From: Anaeroplasmataceae bacterium
GTDB lineage: Bacteria > Bacillota_I > Bacilli_A > Acholeplasmatales > Anaeroplasmataceae
Length of the DNA: 33,514 nucleotides
Direction: 5' to 3'
Assembly (NCBI GenBank): GCA_020025015.1
Contig: JAHHSV010000015.1
Span: forward strand, 1 to 33,514
The notes beneath the pieces were generated by a model, which saw only the letters and a program-made list of their open reading frames with translations, did not search any database and was not told the DNA's origin. The position numbers and the translations under genes were made by a program. Positions 1-8,961 of this stretch are shown piece after piece. Each line of letters begins with the position of its first letter. The stretch's first letter is position 1.

Positions 1-49
1 CTGACTGTTAATCAGAGGGTCCGCGGTTCAAGTCCGTGTGTGGGCGCCA
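1..49 (+). tRNA. tRNA-Asn(GTT), 5' part outside the window
   Basis: Only the 3' part is present. The anticodon loop is at 5-11 with GTT at 7-9, and its 3' stem strand follows at 12-16. The T arm is at 22-38, with stem CGCGG/CCGTG around the loop TTCAAGT. The 3' acceptor strand TGTGGGC precedes discriminator G46 and an encoded CCA at 47-49. The anticodon loop has T33 before GTT and purines after it. A Rho-independent terminator follows, so this is the last gene of its transcript. Confidence 0.93.
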
Positions 50-61
50 CTTTGAAATTAT

Positions 62-90
62 AACTAGGATTATTTCTAGTTTTTTTTTGT
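62..90 (+). terminator. Rho-independent terminator after tRNA-Asn
   Basis: The arms AACTAGGA (62-69) and TTCTAGTT (74-81) pair around a four-base loop and run into a T tract. The position, 13 bases after the tRNA CCA, fits termination of the tRNA transcript. Confidence 0.75.
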
Positions 91-127
91 TTTTTATGCT
101 ATGATATTGTAAAGGATGTGCATAAAT

Positions 128-1648
128 GTGAAAAAATTTCTAATTGTTTTAATGTTATTATTTTTAACATCATGTACTCATATAATTGGTGCATTGCAGG
201 AGTTTGTTAATTCTGACTCAACAGATGATTCAAATATTACTTCCGAAGTAATAAATCCGGATAATGATTTTGTTGATACGCCAAATGTTAATGAGTTGAT
301 AATAAATAATGGCGAAAAGCATCATTTCAATGAATCGTTAAAAAAAGATGGACCAATGACCGGTGAGTGTTTTCCTTCTATAGGTACTCCTAAGCTATTA
401 GTTATACCTGTTACTTTTACAGATAGTCACTCAACCAGTTTTCATTTACGAAAGTATGAAAAAGATTTACAAAAATGTTTTAATGGTTCTGAAGAAGAAA
501 CTGGATATTATAGTTTAAACGGGTTTTATAAGGAAAGTTCTTATGGAAAACTAGATGTTAAGGCGGATATTCTTGATTTCTACCAGCTTTCTCAAGCATC
601 ACGTTATTACGAATCTCAACCTAAGAATAATGGTTCACAAGTTATTCTGGAGGAAGTTATCAGAGCCCTAGATAAGACAATAGATTTCAGTCAATATGAT
701 TATGATAATGATGGCTTTATCGATGGAATATGGCTTGTTTATGATCATAGTATAGATTTTAATAATGCTAATTTTTGGTGGGCATATCAGACTCAGGCAG
801 GCTTTAGAGGAATATTTGATGGTAAAAGACCATCTTATTACGGATTTGCAAGTATAGACTTTATTTACACAAATAAAAATGGACAAACCGAATATGATAA
901 ATCTGGCATTAATATTGATGCTCATACGTTTATTCATGAGACTGGACATATGATGGGTTTAGACGATTATTATAGCTATGATTTAAATCAACGTCGCTTT
1001 TTTGTAGATAGAGGATATCCAGCATGCTACGGAACTTATGGGTACGATATGATGGATGCAACTTATGGAGATCATGGTGTATTATCTAAATTATTATTAG
1101 GGTGGATTGATCCTTTTGTTATAACTGAGAATTCATTTGTCTCACTAAGTTCATTTGCTAAAACTGGTGATGCTATTTTAATTCCTAATAATTCAAAGGA
1201 TTACATCAAAAATATGACAATTTATGCCCACTATTATTTAATGGTATGCTATGATGAATCATTAATAAATGGAAAAGACAAGCCTATAAATAATCCTTCA
1301 GCAATTTCAACAGATGGTATTGTTATCTATGAATGCCATGCTGAAAAGCCTGTAAATCCTGGCTACTATGGCAATAATTATTTAACAGGCTTTAAATACA
1401 ATAATACTGATAACAAAACATTTAGTAAATTAAATGGTTTTGATTATGAAAAATCCGAGTGGTTCGTTAGATTTTTAACAAATGGTATAGAAACAGCAGA
1501 TAATGCAAAAGTTCTATTTAATGTAAATGACTGCCTACGTAATTACACAAAAGAAAAAACTACTGTTCCATTTAATTTTAAGGTTTTAAGAAGAGATACT
1601 ATTAATAATGAACTAGATAAATATGTTATAGCTATAAAAATCTATTAA
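128..1648 (+). CDS. M6-family zinc metalloprotease, predicted lipoprotein
   Basis: A secreted, membrane-anchored peptidase of the M6 (immune inhibitor A-like) family. Start: an in-frame ATG at 116 overlaps the ribosome site AAAGGA (111-116). GTG at 128 has correct spacing and gives a clean signal peptide, so I chose it. The signal is VKKFLIVLMLLFLTSC with lipobox LTSC, lipidated Cys about residue 16. Zinc motif HETGHMMGLDD is at about residues 270-280 (pattern HExxHxxGxxD). A later YGYDMMDATYGDHG followed by LGW matches the Met-turn region of M6 enzymes, and DYDNDGFIDGI resembles the family's Asp-rich loop. The catalytic domain spans roughly residues 75-340; the C-terminal 170 residues are not assigned. 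The gene stands alone between the tRNA terminator and a membrane-protein gene. I see no convincing promoter. Likely role: extracellular protein degradation or surface processing; substrate unknown. Confidence 0.85.
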   Translation: MKKFLIVLMLLFLTSCTHIIGALQEFVNSDSTDDSNITSEVINPDNDFVDTPNVNELIINNGEKHHFNESLKKDGPMTGECFPSIGTPKLLVIPVTFTDSHSTSFHLRKYEKDLQKCFNGSEEETGYYSLNGFYKESSYGKLDVKADILDFYQLSQASRYYESQPKNNGSQVILEEVIRALDKTIDFSQYDYDNDGFIDGIWLVYDHSIDFNNANFWWAYQTQAGFRGIFDGKRPSYYGFASIDFIYTNKNGQTEYDKSGINIDAHTFIHETGHMMGLDDYYSYDLNQRRFFVDRGYPACYGTYGYDMMDATYGDHGVLSKLLLGWIDPFVITENSFVSLSSFAKTGDAILIPNNSKDYIKNMTIYAHYYLMVCYDESLINGKDKPINNPSAISTDGIVIYECHAEKPVNPGYYGNNYLTGFKYNNTDNKTFSKLNGFDYEKSEWFVRFLTNGIETADNAKVLFNVNDCLRNYTKEKTTVPFNFKVLRRDTINNELDKYVIAIKIY

Positions 1649-1676
1649 TCCAGTTGTATAATAAATTCATATTTTT

Positions 1677-1707
1677 TTCACAAAAAAAACTCTTTATAAT
1701 GTATAAT
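1677..1707 (+). promoter_or_regulatory. possible promoter of the 1736 membrane-protein gene
   Basis: TATAAT at 1702-1707 lies 19 bases after TTCACA at 1677-1682. The -10 is perfect but the spacing is long, so the -35 assignment is weak. An alternative TATAAT is at 1695-1700. Confidence 0.4.
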
Positions 1708-1735
1708 ATGACTCGAATAGAGAGGTGTATGTAAT

Positions 1736-2182
1736 ATGGAAAAATATTATGTTTTAATACAAGCTGGTATTGTTTTATTGGTTTTTTTAATGGGAACTTT
1801 TACTGCAAAGCGTCTTAATTTTATTCATGGAGCTATAACCTTAGTTGCAATTATCACGTTTATTGCTGGTATAAGTGCTGTCTTATGCCAATATGCCTTA
1901 GAAGGAGGCAAAGAAGCAGGAATTGACTCATACTATATGAATTTAGCACTTGCAAGTAGCACACCTGGTCTTTATTTAGAAGGACTAACTGGTATAGAAA
2001 TGGTTACTAAGTATATGATTTATTTCACTTTACCACTTCAATATGTTGCTACTTATTTTGTAAATGGAATTTTAGTATTTAATTTACCAGAGCAAATCAA
2101 TGAATACCTATGGTTATTATATTTTGTTCCAACAGTAATTTGGTTAGTTTCTAGAATATTGGCTGGTATTTTTAGAAGATAA
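1736..2182 (+). CDS. hypothetical membrane protein with four predicted helices
   Basis: I do not recognise a family. The 148-residue product is strongly hydrophobic, with likely membrane segments near residues 5-24, 31-55, 90-115 and 124-146. A soluble loop at about residues 56-88 contains LEGGKEAGIDSYY. It ends with a positive tail (RILAGIFRR). There is one Cys and no obvious catalytic or metal motif. AGAGGTG at 1721-1727 gives a good ribosome site nine bases before the ATG. The gene has its own possible promoter and is followed directly by the pheST leader promoter, so it looks monocistronic. Small size and four helices would suit a membrane accessory or regulatory protein, but nothing here shows a function. 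Confidence 0.75.
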   Translation: MEKYYVLIQAGIVLLVFLMGTFTAKRLNFIHGAITLVAIITFIAGISAVLCQYALEGGKEAGIDSYYMNLALASSTPGLYLEGLTGIEMVTKYMIYFTLPLQYVATYFVNGILVFNLPEQINEYLWLLYFVPTVIWLVSRILAGIFRR

Positions 2183-2186
2183 GTAG

Positions 2187-2426
2187 TATAATGTACTCGT
2201 GTAAATTTCAAAAAGAAAAGAGTAAATATTGTTAAGTAATTTACAGAGAATTTGATGTAGCTGAGAGTCAAAGATTACTCAATATTGAAGTTCATTCTTT
2301 TAATGGTATTAATACTACCCGTAAACTGGCGTTAACAGTTTTGAGTGCTGATTGTCTAATAATCAGAATAAAGGTGGTACCACGGTTAATATCGTCCTTG
2401 CTAAATAAAGCAAGGACGTTTTTTTT
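2187..2426 (+). promoter_or_regulatory. Phe T-box riboswitch leader of pheST, with promoter -10 and terminator
   Basis: TATAAT at 2187-2192 is the likely -10. The leader then holds a long stem I: AATATTG (2225-2231) pairs with CAATATT (2280-2286), and TTTGA (2251-2255) pairs with TCAAA (2268-2272). The specifier codon is TTC at 2291-2293, followed by A, which reads tRNA-Phe. The conserved T-box AAGGTGGTACCACGG is at 2371-2385. Its TGGT (2375-2378) can pair with the tRNA 3' end ACCA. The terminator is CGTCCTTGCT (2393-2402) / AGCAAGGACG (2409-2418), loop AAATAA, then eight T. Uncharged tRNA-Phe is expected to stabilise the antiterminator and switch pheST on. This is a known regulator class. 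Confidence 0.95.
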
Positions 2427-2441
2427 AAGAAAGGGAAAAGT

Positions 2442-3470
2442 ATGGATTTAGAATTAATTATTAAAGAAATCAAAGAAAAATTATCTAATGCCTCATCATT
2501 ACAAGATTTGGCAGCCTTAAAACCATTGTATTTAGGTAAAAAAGGTGCAATAAGCCAATTGATGAGTAATATGAAAAATCTATCAATTGAGGAAAGAAAA
2601 ACCTTTGGTCAACAAGTTAATGCAATTAAAACAGAGGCTGAGGATTTATTCAAGACTAAAGAACAAGAATTAAATGATAAGCTAGTTAGTGAAAAATTAG
2701 CTAAGGAAACAATTGATGTAACAATGCCAGGTGTGAAGTTTGCTGCTGGTTCAATTCATCCATTAAGTCAAACAATTATGGACTTAGAGGAACTATATAC
2801 TAGCATGGGCTACGAAGTTGCTGAAGGTCCTGAGTTAGAAACAGATGAATATTGTTTTGAGAAATTAAACCTTCCAAAGGGACACCCAGCTCGTGATATG
2901 CAAGATACCTTCTATATCAACCCAGAGTGGTTACTAAGAAGTCAAACATCTCCAGTTCAAGTAAGAACAATGCTTGAGAAGAAAGGTAAGCCAATTCAAA
3001 TTATTTGTCCAGGAAAAACTTATCGTCGTGATCAAGATGATGCAACTCATTCACATCAATTTATGCAATGTGAGGGCCTTGTATTAGGTAAAAATATCAC
3101 CATGGCAGATTTAAAGGGTGCTTTATTAGAAATGGCTAAGAAAATTTTAGGCGATGATAAAGAAATTCGTCTACGTCCATCATTCTTCCCATTCACTGAA
3201 CCATCAGTAGAGGTTGATGTTTCTTGTGTTAAATGTGGTGGTAAAGGCTGCTCTATGTGCAAAAACTCAGGTTGGATTGAGGTTTTAGGCGCAGGTATGG
3301 TTAATGATAATGTATTAAGAATGTGTGGCTATGATCCTAAAGAAATCCAAGGTTTTGCCTTTGGTATTGGTATTGAAAGAATTACAATGTTAAAGTATGG
3401 AATCGATGATATTAGAAATTTCTACTCTAATGACATTAGATTTTTAAAGCAATTCAAGGAGACAAAATAA
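2442..3470 (+). CDS. pheS: phenylalanine-tRNA ligase alpha subunit
   Basis: Catalytic subunit of the alpha2-beta2 enzyme that charges tRNA-Phe. The 342-residue length is normal for bacterial PheS. An N-terminal coiled-coil arm (about 1-90) is followed by the class II catalytic domain. HPARDMQDTFY lies in the motif 1/2 region and FRPSFFPFTEPS-type sequence (here LRPSFFPFTEPSVEV) precedes the substrate pocket. Motif 3 is GIGIERITMLKYGIDDIR, with Arg near residue 313. A Cys pattern CxxC...CxxC at about 262, 265, 270 and 273 is usual for Bacillota PheS. The ribosome site is AAAGGG, ending seven bases before the ATG. The gene follows the Phe T-box directly and its stop overlaps the pheT start. Confidence 0.98.
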   Translation: MDLELIIKEIKEKLSNASSLQDLAALKPLYLGKKGAISQLMSNMKNLSIEERKTFGQQVNAIKTEAEDLFKTKEQELNDKLVSEKLAKETIDVTMPGVKFAAGSIHPLSQTIMDLEELYTSMGYEVAEGPELETDEYCFEKLNLPKGHPARDMQDTFYINPEWLLRSQTSPVQVRTMLEKKGKPIQIICPGKTYRRDQDDATHSHQFMQCEGLVLGKNITMADLKGALLEMAKKILGDDKEIRLRPSFFPFTEPSVEVDVSCVKCGGKGCSMCKNSGWIEVLGAGMVNDNVLRMCGYDPKEIQGFAFGIGIERITMLKYGIDDIRNFYSNDIRFLKQFKETK

Positions 3471-5842
3471 TGAAAGTATCATTAAACTGGTTAAAAGAAT
3501 ATTTAAATTTAGATAATTTAACAAGCAAGGATTTATATGATGCAATAAGCCTTCATATTAATGAAATAGAAACTATGACTGTTAAATCAACCGCAACAAA
3601 TTTACAGGTTGGTTTAGTAAAGGAAAAGGTTGCTCATCCTGATAGTGACCATTTAAATATTTGCCAAGTTGAATTAAAGGATGGCCTAACTCAAATTGTC
3701 TGTGGTGCACCAAATGTTGATGTTAATCAAAAGGTAATTGTAGCTCTTCCAGGTGCAGTTTTACCAGGTGACTTTAAGATTAAGCCATCAAAGGTTCGTG
3801 GTGTTGAATCATTTGGTATGATTTGCTCACTTCAAGAATTAGGCTTTGCTGATTCAGTAGTAGAAGAAAAATATCGTAATGGTATTTATGTTTTACCAGA
3901 TGATGCAGTTGTAGGAAGTGATGCTGCAAAATATTTAGAATTAGATGATGAAATTATTGATATAGAAGTAACCTCAAATCGTAGTGATATTTTATCAATT
4001 GAAGGTGTTGCTTATGATTTAGGTGCATATTTAGCTCAAAAACCTAAGGTTGTAGAGCCTTTAGTTAGAGAAGCAAGAATGGTAAATCCAATTCAAACAA
4101 AGATTGAAACAGAGGATTGCTATGAATTCCAAACAAGATATATTCAAGATGTAAAAATTGGCGAATCACCAATGTGGTTAAAGCTTAGATTAATGGCATC
4201 TGGAATTCGTCCTATTAATAATGTAGTTGATGTTACAAATTACGTTTTAATTGCTTTAGGACAACCTTTACACGCTTACGATCATGATTTATTAGGAAAT
4301 AACATTGTCGTTCGTAATGCTTTAGATGGCGAAAAATTTGTAACCCTAGATGAGGTTGAAAGAACCTTAAAGGCAACTGATATAGTTATTACAGATGGTA
4401 ATAAGCCAATGTGCTTAGGTGGCGTAATGGGTGGCTTAGAAAGTGAAGTTAGACCTACTACAACTAATATTGTTTTAGAGGCTGCTATGTTTAATCCTCT
4501 AGCTGTTCGTAAGACATCTAGTCGTTTAGGCTTAAAGAGTGAATCATCAATGCGCTTTGAACGTAAGGTTGATCAGGTTCGAATTGCACGAGCTCTAGAT
4601 TATGCCGCAATGCTAATCAATGAGATTGCAGGTGGAACAGTTATTGGTTCTCGTAATGTAACAGTTACAAAGCCATATGTTGAAAAGCATGTATTAATTA
4701 CAGCAGCTAAGGTAAATAGTGTTCTTGGTACTAATTTAGCTGATGAAAAGGTTGAAGAGATTTTCTCTAATTTATGCTATGAATATAAGAAAAATGGCTT
4801 AGAGTATGATATTTGTCTACCACATAGAAGAATGGATTTAGAAGAATCATGCCAAGATATTATTGAAGATGTTGCAAGAATGATTGGCTATGATGCAATT
4901 CCTACAACAATTGCCAATGTTTCTTCAGCAGGTGGCTTAAATTATCGTCAAAAGCTTGAAAAGAAAATCAAGCAAACCTTAGCTAGCCTTGGCTTGAATG
5001 AGACTATTAGCTATTCATTAGTAGCTGAAGCTGATTTAAATACCTATAGCTTAGAAGTTGGTACACCTGTTAAGGTTTTAATGCCTTTAACAAGCGATAG
5101 AGCAGTAATGCGTCAGAGTGTATTAAATGGTGTAATGGATGCAGTAAACTATAATAAAGCCCGTCAAATGCCTAATTTAGCCTTCTTTGAGATTGGTAAG
5201 CGTTATAGTGTAGAAAAGGAAGAATTAATGCTTGCTGGTGCCCTAACAGGCTTGTTTATGACTAATCCATGGCAAGGAATCAATCAAAAGGTTGATTTCT
5301 ACCTAGTAAAAGGTCTTTTAGAGGAATTATTTAGACGCCTAGGCTTTGAATTAAACTTCAAGGCTAATAAAGAAATTAAAAATACTTACCATCCAGGTCG
5401 TGCTGCTGATATTTATATTGGCGAAACTAAGATTGGCTTCTTAGCTTCATTACATCCTGAATTTGCGAAGAAAAATGATTTCAATGAAACATATGCATTT
5501 GAAATCAATTTAGAGGAAGTATTTAATATTACTAAGAAATTCAAATACGAACCAATTCCAAAGTTCCCATCAATTGAAAGAGATTTAGCAATTGTTGTTA
5601 AGGATGACATCACCGCTGATCAAATTCTAGATGTTGTTAAGATGACAGCAAGAAAATATTTAACTGATATTCGTATCTTTGATATTTATAAGGGCGAAGG
5701 AATTGCTGAGGATGAAAAATCAATAGCCTTCAAGATGACATTCGTTGATAAGAATAAAACATTAGGAAGCGAAGATATTGATAAGGTTATTCATTCAATA
5801 CTAAATCGTTTAGATTTCTACTATAAAGCAAGATTAAGATAA
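3470..5842 (+). CDS. pheT: phenylalanine-tRNA ligase beta subunit
   Basis: The partner of PheS, responsible for tRNA binding and editing of misacylated Tyr-tRNA-Phe. The 790 residues match the family's usual length near 800. Domains in order: a short N-terminal part (MKVSLNWLKEYL), an EMAP-like tRNA-binding domain (about 40-150, with the typical HPDSDHLNICQV and IVCGAPNV), the B3/B4 editing module (about 210-390), B5 (about 400-475), a catalytic-like core (about 480-680), and a C-terminal ferredoxin-like anticodon-binding domain (about 698-790, starting FPSIERDLAIVV). The start codon overlaps the pheS stop by one base (TAATG), giving translational coupling. Expression is set by the T-box upstream. 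A strong terminator follows. Confidence 0.98.
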   Translation: MKVSLNWLKEYLNLDNLTSKDLYDAISLHINEIETMTVKSTATNLQVGLVKEKVAHPDSDHLNICQVELKDGLTQIVCGAPNVDVNQKVIVALPGAVLPGDFKIKPSKVRGVESFGMICSLQELGFADSVVEEKYRNGIYVLPDDAVVGSDAAKYLELDDEIIDIEVTSNRSDILSIEGVAYDLGAYLAQKPKVVEPLVREARMVNPIQTKIETEDCYEFQTRYIQDVKIGESPMWLKLRLMASGIRPINNVVDVTNYVLIALGQPLHAYDHDLLGNNIVVRNALDGEKFVTLDEVERTLKATDIVITDGNKPMCLGGVMGGLESEVRPTTTNIVLEAAMFNPLAVRKTSSRLGLKSESSMRFERKVDQVRIARALDYAAMLINEIAGGTVIGSRNVTVTKPYVEKHVLITAAKVNSVLGTNLADEKVEEIFSNLCYEYKKNGLEYDICLPHRRMDLEESCQDIIEDVARMIGYDAIPTTIANVSSAGGLNYRQKLEKKIKQTLASLGLNETISYSLVAEADLNTYSLEVGTPVKVLMPLTSDRAVMRQSVLNGVMDAVNYNKARQMPNLAFFEIGKRYSVEKEELMLAGALTGLFMTNPWQGINQKVDFYLVKGLLEELFRRLGFELNFKANKEIKNTYHPGRAADIYIGETKIGFLASLHPEFAKKNDFNETYAFEINLEEVFNITKKFKYEPIPKFPSIERDLAIVVKDDITADQILDVVKMTARKYLTDIRIFDIYKGEGIAEDEKSIAFKMTFVDKNKTLGSEDIDKVIHSILNRLDFYYKARLR

Positions 5843-5856
5843 TTTAATAAGAATAT

Positions 5857-5890
5857 AGAGCATATTATGTGTTTATAGTATGCTCTTTTA
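5857..5890 (+). terminator. terminator of pheST
   Basis: AGAGCATA (5857-5864) pairs with TATGCTCT (5879-5886) and is followed by TTTTATT. It separates pheT from the next operon. Confidence 0.85.
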
Positions 5891-5895
5891 TTATG

Positions 5896-5904
5896 TGTTA
5901 TAAT
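5896..5904 (+). promoter_or_regulatory. extended -10 promoter of the ABC-rlmN-rsgA-rpe operon
   Basis: TGTTATAAT: a perfect TATAAT at 5899-5904 with TG one base upstream (5896-5897). I see no good -35 at 17 bases, which extended -10 promoters tolerate. The next gene starts at 5927 after AGTAGG. Confidence 0.7.
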
Positions 5905-5926
5905 TAAAGAAGAAAGTAGGTAAAAT

Positions 5927-6628
5927 ATGGCATTTATTGAGTTAGAAAATATAAGTAAGGTATATGGAAGTAAAGAAACTAAAATTACAGCCCTAGAGGA
6001 TGTTAATTTTTCATTAAATAAGAATGAATTAGTGGTAATTTTAGGCCCATCAGGTGCTGGTAAGACCACATTATTAAATATAATTGGTGGAATGGATAGA
6101 CCAAGTAGTGGTAAATATTTTGTCGATGGTAAGGAGGTTACTTCCTATAATAACGCTGAATTAGCTAAATTCCGTCGGGAAAAGATTGGCTTTGTCTTTC
6201 AATTTTATAATTTAATGGCTAACTTAACCGCAATTGAAAATGTTAGCCTAGCTACTAAAAAAATTAATAACCACCTTGATCCTAAAAAGGTTTTAGAGGA
6301 TGTTGGCTTGGGCAATCGATTAAAGAATTTTCCGGGTAATTTATCCGGTGGTGAGCAACAAAGAGTTTCAATAGCCCGTGCTCTTGTTAAAAATCCGGCT
6401 ATCCTATTATGTGATGAGCCAACTGGAGCCTTAGATAGTAAAACCGGTAAAAGAATAATTGAATTATTAAAAAAACTAAGCCATGATGCAAATAGTGCAG
6501 TAGTAATTGTTACACACAATGCGAATATTGCCTTAGTTGCAGATCGAGTAATTAGAGTAAGTGATGGTAGGATTATCTCTGATGAAAAGAATGAAAATCC
6601 AATGAAGGTTGATGATATAACATGGTAA
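5927..6628 (+). CDS. ABC transporter ATP-binding protein (MacB/LolD/SalX type)
   Basis: ATPase subunit paired with the FtsX-type permease that follows. All motifs are intact: Walker A GPSGAGKTTL (about 40-49), a Q-loop in VFQFYNLM, signature LSGGEQQRVSIARAL (about 139-153), Walker B ILLCDEPTGALD with Asp163-Glu164, and switch His197 in VIVTHN. The 233-residue length and the FPGNLSGGEQQR and EPTGALDS wording fit the MacB/LolD class, which drives conformational change in FtsX-type permeases for peptide or lipoprotein export, bacteriocin defence or cell-wall signalling. The permease start overlaps the last seven bases of this gene. The substrate cannot be told from sequence. Confidence 0.93.
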   Translation: MAFIELENISKVYGSKETKITALEDVNFSLNKNELVVILGPSGAGKTTLLNIIGGMDRPSSGKYFVDGKEVTSYNNAELAKFRREKIGFVFQFYNLMANLTAIENVSLATKKINNHLDPKKVLEDVGLGNRLKNFPGNLSGGEQQRVSIARALVKNPAILLCDEPTGALDSKTGKRIIELLKKLSHDANSAVVIVTHNANIALVADRVIRVSDGRIISDEKNENPMKVDDITW

Positions 6629-8952
6629 AAAATCCCTTAAATCAAAAAGCCTTAAGAGAAGTAAAATCTAATTGGAAGCAGTATTTATCAGTAATTTTAA
6701 TTGCTACCCTAGCCGTTACCCTTTTTACAGGTATTCTAGCGAACTGGCGTAATTTTCAATTTAAGCTAGATACAATTTATAAAAATGGCAATATGACTGA
6801 TGCCGTTGTAATGGTAGAAAGCCAAGATGAAAAGCTAGAAAAATATTTTACTGATAATGATATTTCCTTTCAAAAAAGAATCTATTTGCCAGCTAAATCG
6901 GCTCAAGTTGATGTGAATATTATTACATTTTGTGCTGATGATAAGTATAATAAGCCAGCCTTTATGTCAGTAGATGAATTAAGCCCTAATATGGTTTTGG
7001 CTGATGAAAATTTTATAGCTAGAAGAAAGATAGCTGAAGGTGGTACCTTTGATGTTACTATTCCTAGTCTTACAGTATTAGGAATAGAATTAAAGGATAT
7101 TAAATTAGATTTTACCCTTTCAGGAAGCATGACTCATCCAGAAGCCTTAGATGATTCTAATTATAGTTCAGCCTTGCTTTATATAGGAGAAGATGTCTTA
7201 ATCAAAGCCATAAAGGATTATGCTACTAGTACCTATCCAGCTTATGCAAATCTAATTACTGATTCCCTTATTAAAGAAAATATTGATAAGATGAAAAATC
7301 AGTATGTTTTAAAATCAGATAATATAACAGAAAACATTAAATATATTAATGATAACTTTTCAGTTTTATATGCTTTAGAAACGAAAAATTTACCATCAAA
7401 TTTAACAATTGAAGCTGATGTAATTCAAGCTAAAAAGCTAATTTATATTTTTCCAGTTATTTTCTATTTAGTTGCAGTTTTAATAATTTTAACCTCAATT
7501 AGTCAGTTGATTAATAAGGAGCAAAAAAATATCGGCCTTCTTAAAGCCTTAGGCTATTCTAATTTAGAAATTTTGCTGCACTATACGAATATATTTATGC
7601 TTTTATGCTTAATAGGCTCAGTTTTTGGTATGATTTTAGGCCCAACTATAATTCCTGGGGTTATGGATCAAAAATATAATATTTTGTATCAATTACCTAA
7701 AATCAAGACGCCATTTTTTAGAGCAGAATATTTATATAGTATTTTAATTTTATTTGTTGTTACCTTCTTAAATAGCATTTTTGCTTGTATGAGTAGCTTA
7801 AAGAAGGTTCCTGCTGAAGGAATTCGAGGCGAAAACAGCTACAAAATGAAGCCTACCTTATTTGATAGATTACCTATTTTAGAAAACAAAGGCCTATCAT
7901 TTAGAATGGCTTTAAGAAATATGAAACGAAAATTCAGTAGAACCCTAATGGTTTTACTAGGTACAATGGGCTGTAGCGCCTTATTAGTTTGTGGCTTTGG
8001 AATCGAGGATACCTTAGATAATAGTATTAATCAGGAGCTAAGCCTAGTTCCATATGATGTAAATTTAGCCTATAAGGATTATACTAGCAAGGCAGAAGAG
8101 GTTTTAGCAATTCCTAATGTTAGCTATGTTGATGAATATGCTAAATACGAAATAGATATCAATTTTAAAAAGCTTATTTCCTCATATATCTTCATTTTAC
8201 CAGAAGAAAGCCATGTCTTTGTACCAAAATATGATAAGGATAGCTGCTTAATTTCATCAAAGGTAGCTAAGGAAATTGGGGCAAAGCCAGGAGATAAAAT
8301 AAGCTTCAATTATGCTAATAAGAAGTATGAAATTGTTGTAACGGAAATTATAGATGTAAGCTTTAGTCAGGGTATTTTTATTAGTAAGGCGGCCAATCTT
8401 ATTGATTTCAAGCCAACTAATGCTTGGATAAGAGCTAATGATTATGATAATAGCGAAGAAATTGCTCTTAAGGCAAAGGATATACCAGGCATTCTTTCTA
8501 GTACATCTATGCCTGAAATGCTTGTTATGATTGAAAATACTCTACAATCAATAAGAATTATGACAAACACTGTAAAAATATTTGCAATTTTACTAGCACT
8601 AGTAGTATTATATAACTTAGCATTGCTTAATTTTAAGGAACGAACAAAGGATATTGCAACCCTTAAGGTTTTAGGCTTTAGCAAGTATGAAATCGCTGCT
8701 TCCTTCCTTATTGAAATATTATTGTTGACACTAGTTGGCTCTTCAATTGGCTTAGCCTTGGGCTTTCCATTGATGTATTCCGTTTTGTCAATAAATGAAA
8801 ATCCATTGCTATCCTATATTTATAAAATAGATGGAATGAGCTATTTATTAACAATTTTAATTACCGCTGGTAGTAGCTTAGTAATTAACTTTATTATTTC
8901 CCGTTTTACAGATAAGGTAGAAATGGTAGAATCTTTAAAAGCAATTGAGTAG
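6622..8952 (+). CDS. ABC transporter permease with two FtsX-like domains
   Basis: Membrane partner of the preceding ATPase, 776 residues. One helix near 20-40 is followed by an extracytoplasmic domain of about 230 residues, then three helices (about 273-295, 318-345, 370-395) forming the first FtsX domain. A second half repeats the plan: helix about 437-460, a smaller external domain, and three helices (about 650-670, 695-722, 743-765). The two halves share wording at their coupling segments, KNIGLLKALGYSNLEI and KDIATLKVLGFSKYEI, and at their starts (ALREVKSNWKQYLSVIL and ALRNMKRKFSRTLMVLL), showing internal duplication. This eight-helix form is common among uncharacterised Bacillota exporters or sensors. 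It is followed nine bases later by rlmN and probably shares its transcript. Confidence 0.9.
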   Translation: MVKNPLNQKALREVKSNWKQYLSVILIATLAVTLFTGILANWRNFQFKLDTIYKNGNMTDAVVMVESQDEKLEKYFTDNDISFQKRIYLPAKSAQVDVNIITFCADDKYNKPAFMSVDELSPNMVLADENFIARRKIAEGGTFDVTIPSLTVLGIELKDIKLDFTLSGSMTHPEALDDSNYSSALLYIGEDVLIKAIKDYATSTYPAYANLITDSLIKENIDKMKNQYVLKSDNITENIKYINDNFSVLYALETKNLPSNLTIEADVIQAKKLIYIFPVIFYLVAVLIILTSISQLINKEQKNIGLLKALGYSNLEILLHYTNIFMLLCLIGSVFGMILGPTIIPGVMDQKYNILYQLPKIKTPFFRAEYLYSILILFVVTFLNSIFACMSSLKKVPAEGIRGENSYKMKPTLFDRLPILENKGLSFRMALRNMKRKFSRTLMVLLGTMGCSALLVCGFGIEDTLDNSINQELSLVPYDVNLAYKDYTSKAEEVLAIPNVSYVDEYAKYEIDINFKKLISSYIFILPEESHVFVPKYDKDSCLISSKVAKEIGAKPGDKISFNYANKKYEIVVTEIIDVSFSQGIFISKAANLIDFKPTNAWIRANDYDNSEEIALKAKDIPGILSSTSMPEMLVMIENTLQSIRIMTNTVKIFAILLALVVLYNLALLNFKERTKDIATLKVLGFSKYEIAASFLIEILLLTLVGSSIGLALGFPLMYSVLSINENPLLSYIYKIDGMSYLLTILITAGSSLVINFIISRFTDKVEMVESLKAIE

Positions 8953-8961
8953 GAGGATAAA

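Noticed and set aside
668..949. Minus-strand open frame inside the M6 protease gene
   Set aside because: Antisense to a well-supported protease domain, low-complexity Ile-rich product, no ribosome site.
2187..2426. T-box leader as a novel RNA
   Set aside because: It is a textbook Phe T-box with TTC specifier, conserved T-box and terminator in front of pheST.
6622..8952. Permease as a fusion of two separate genes by lost stop
   Set aside because: The two-FtsX-domain layout with internal duplication is normal for this transporter class.
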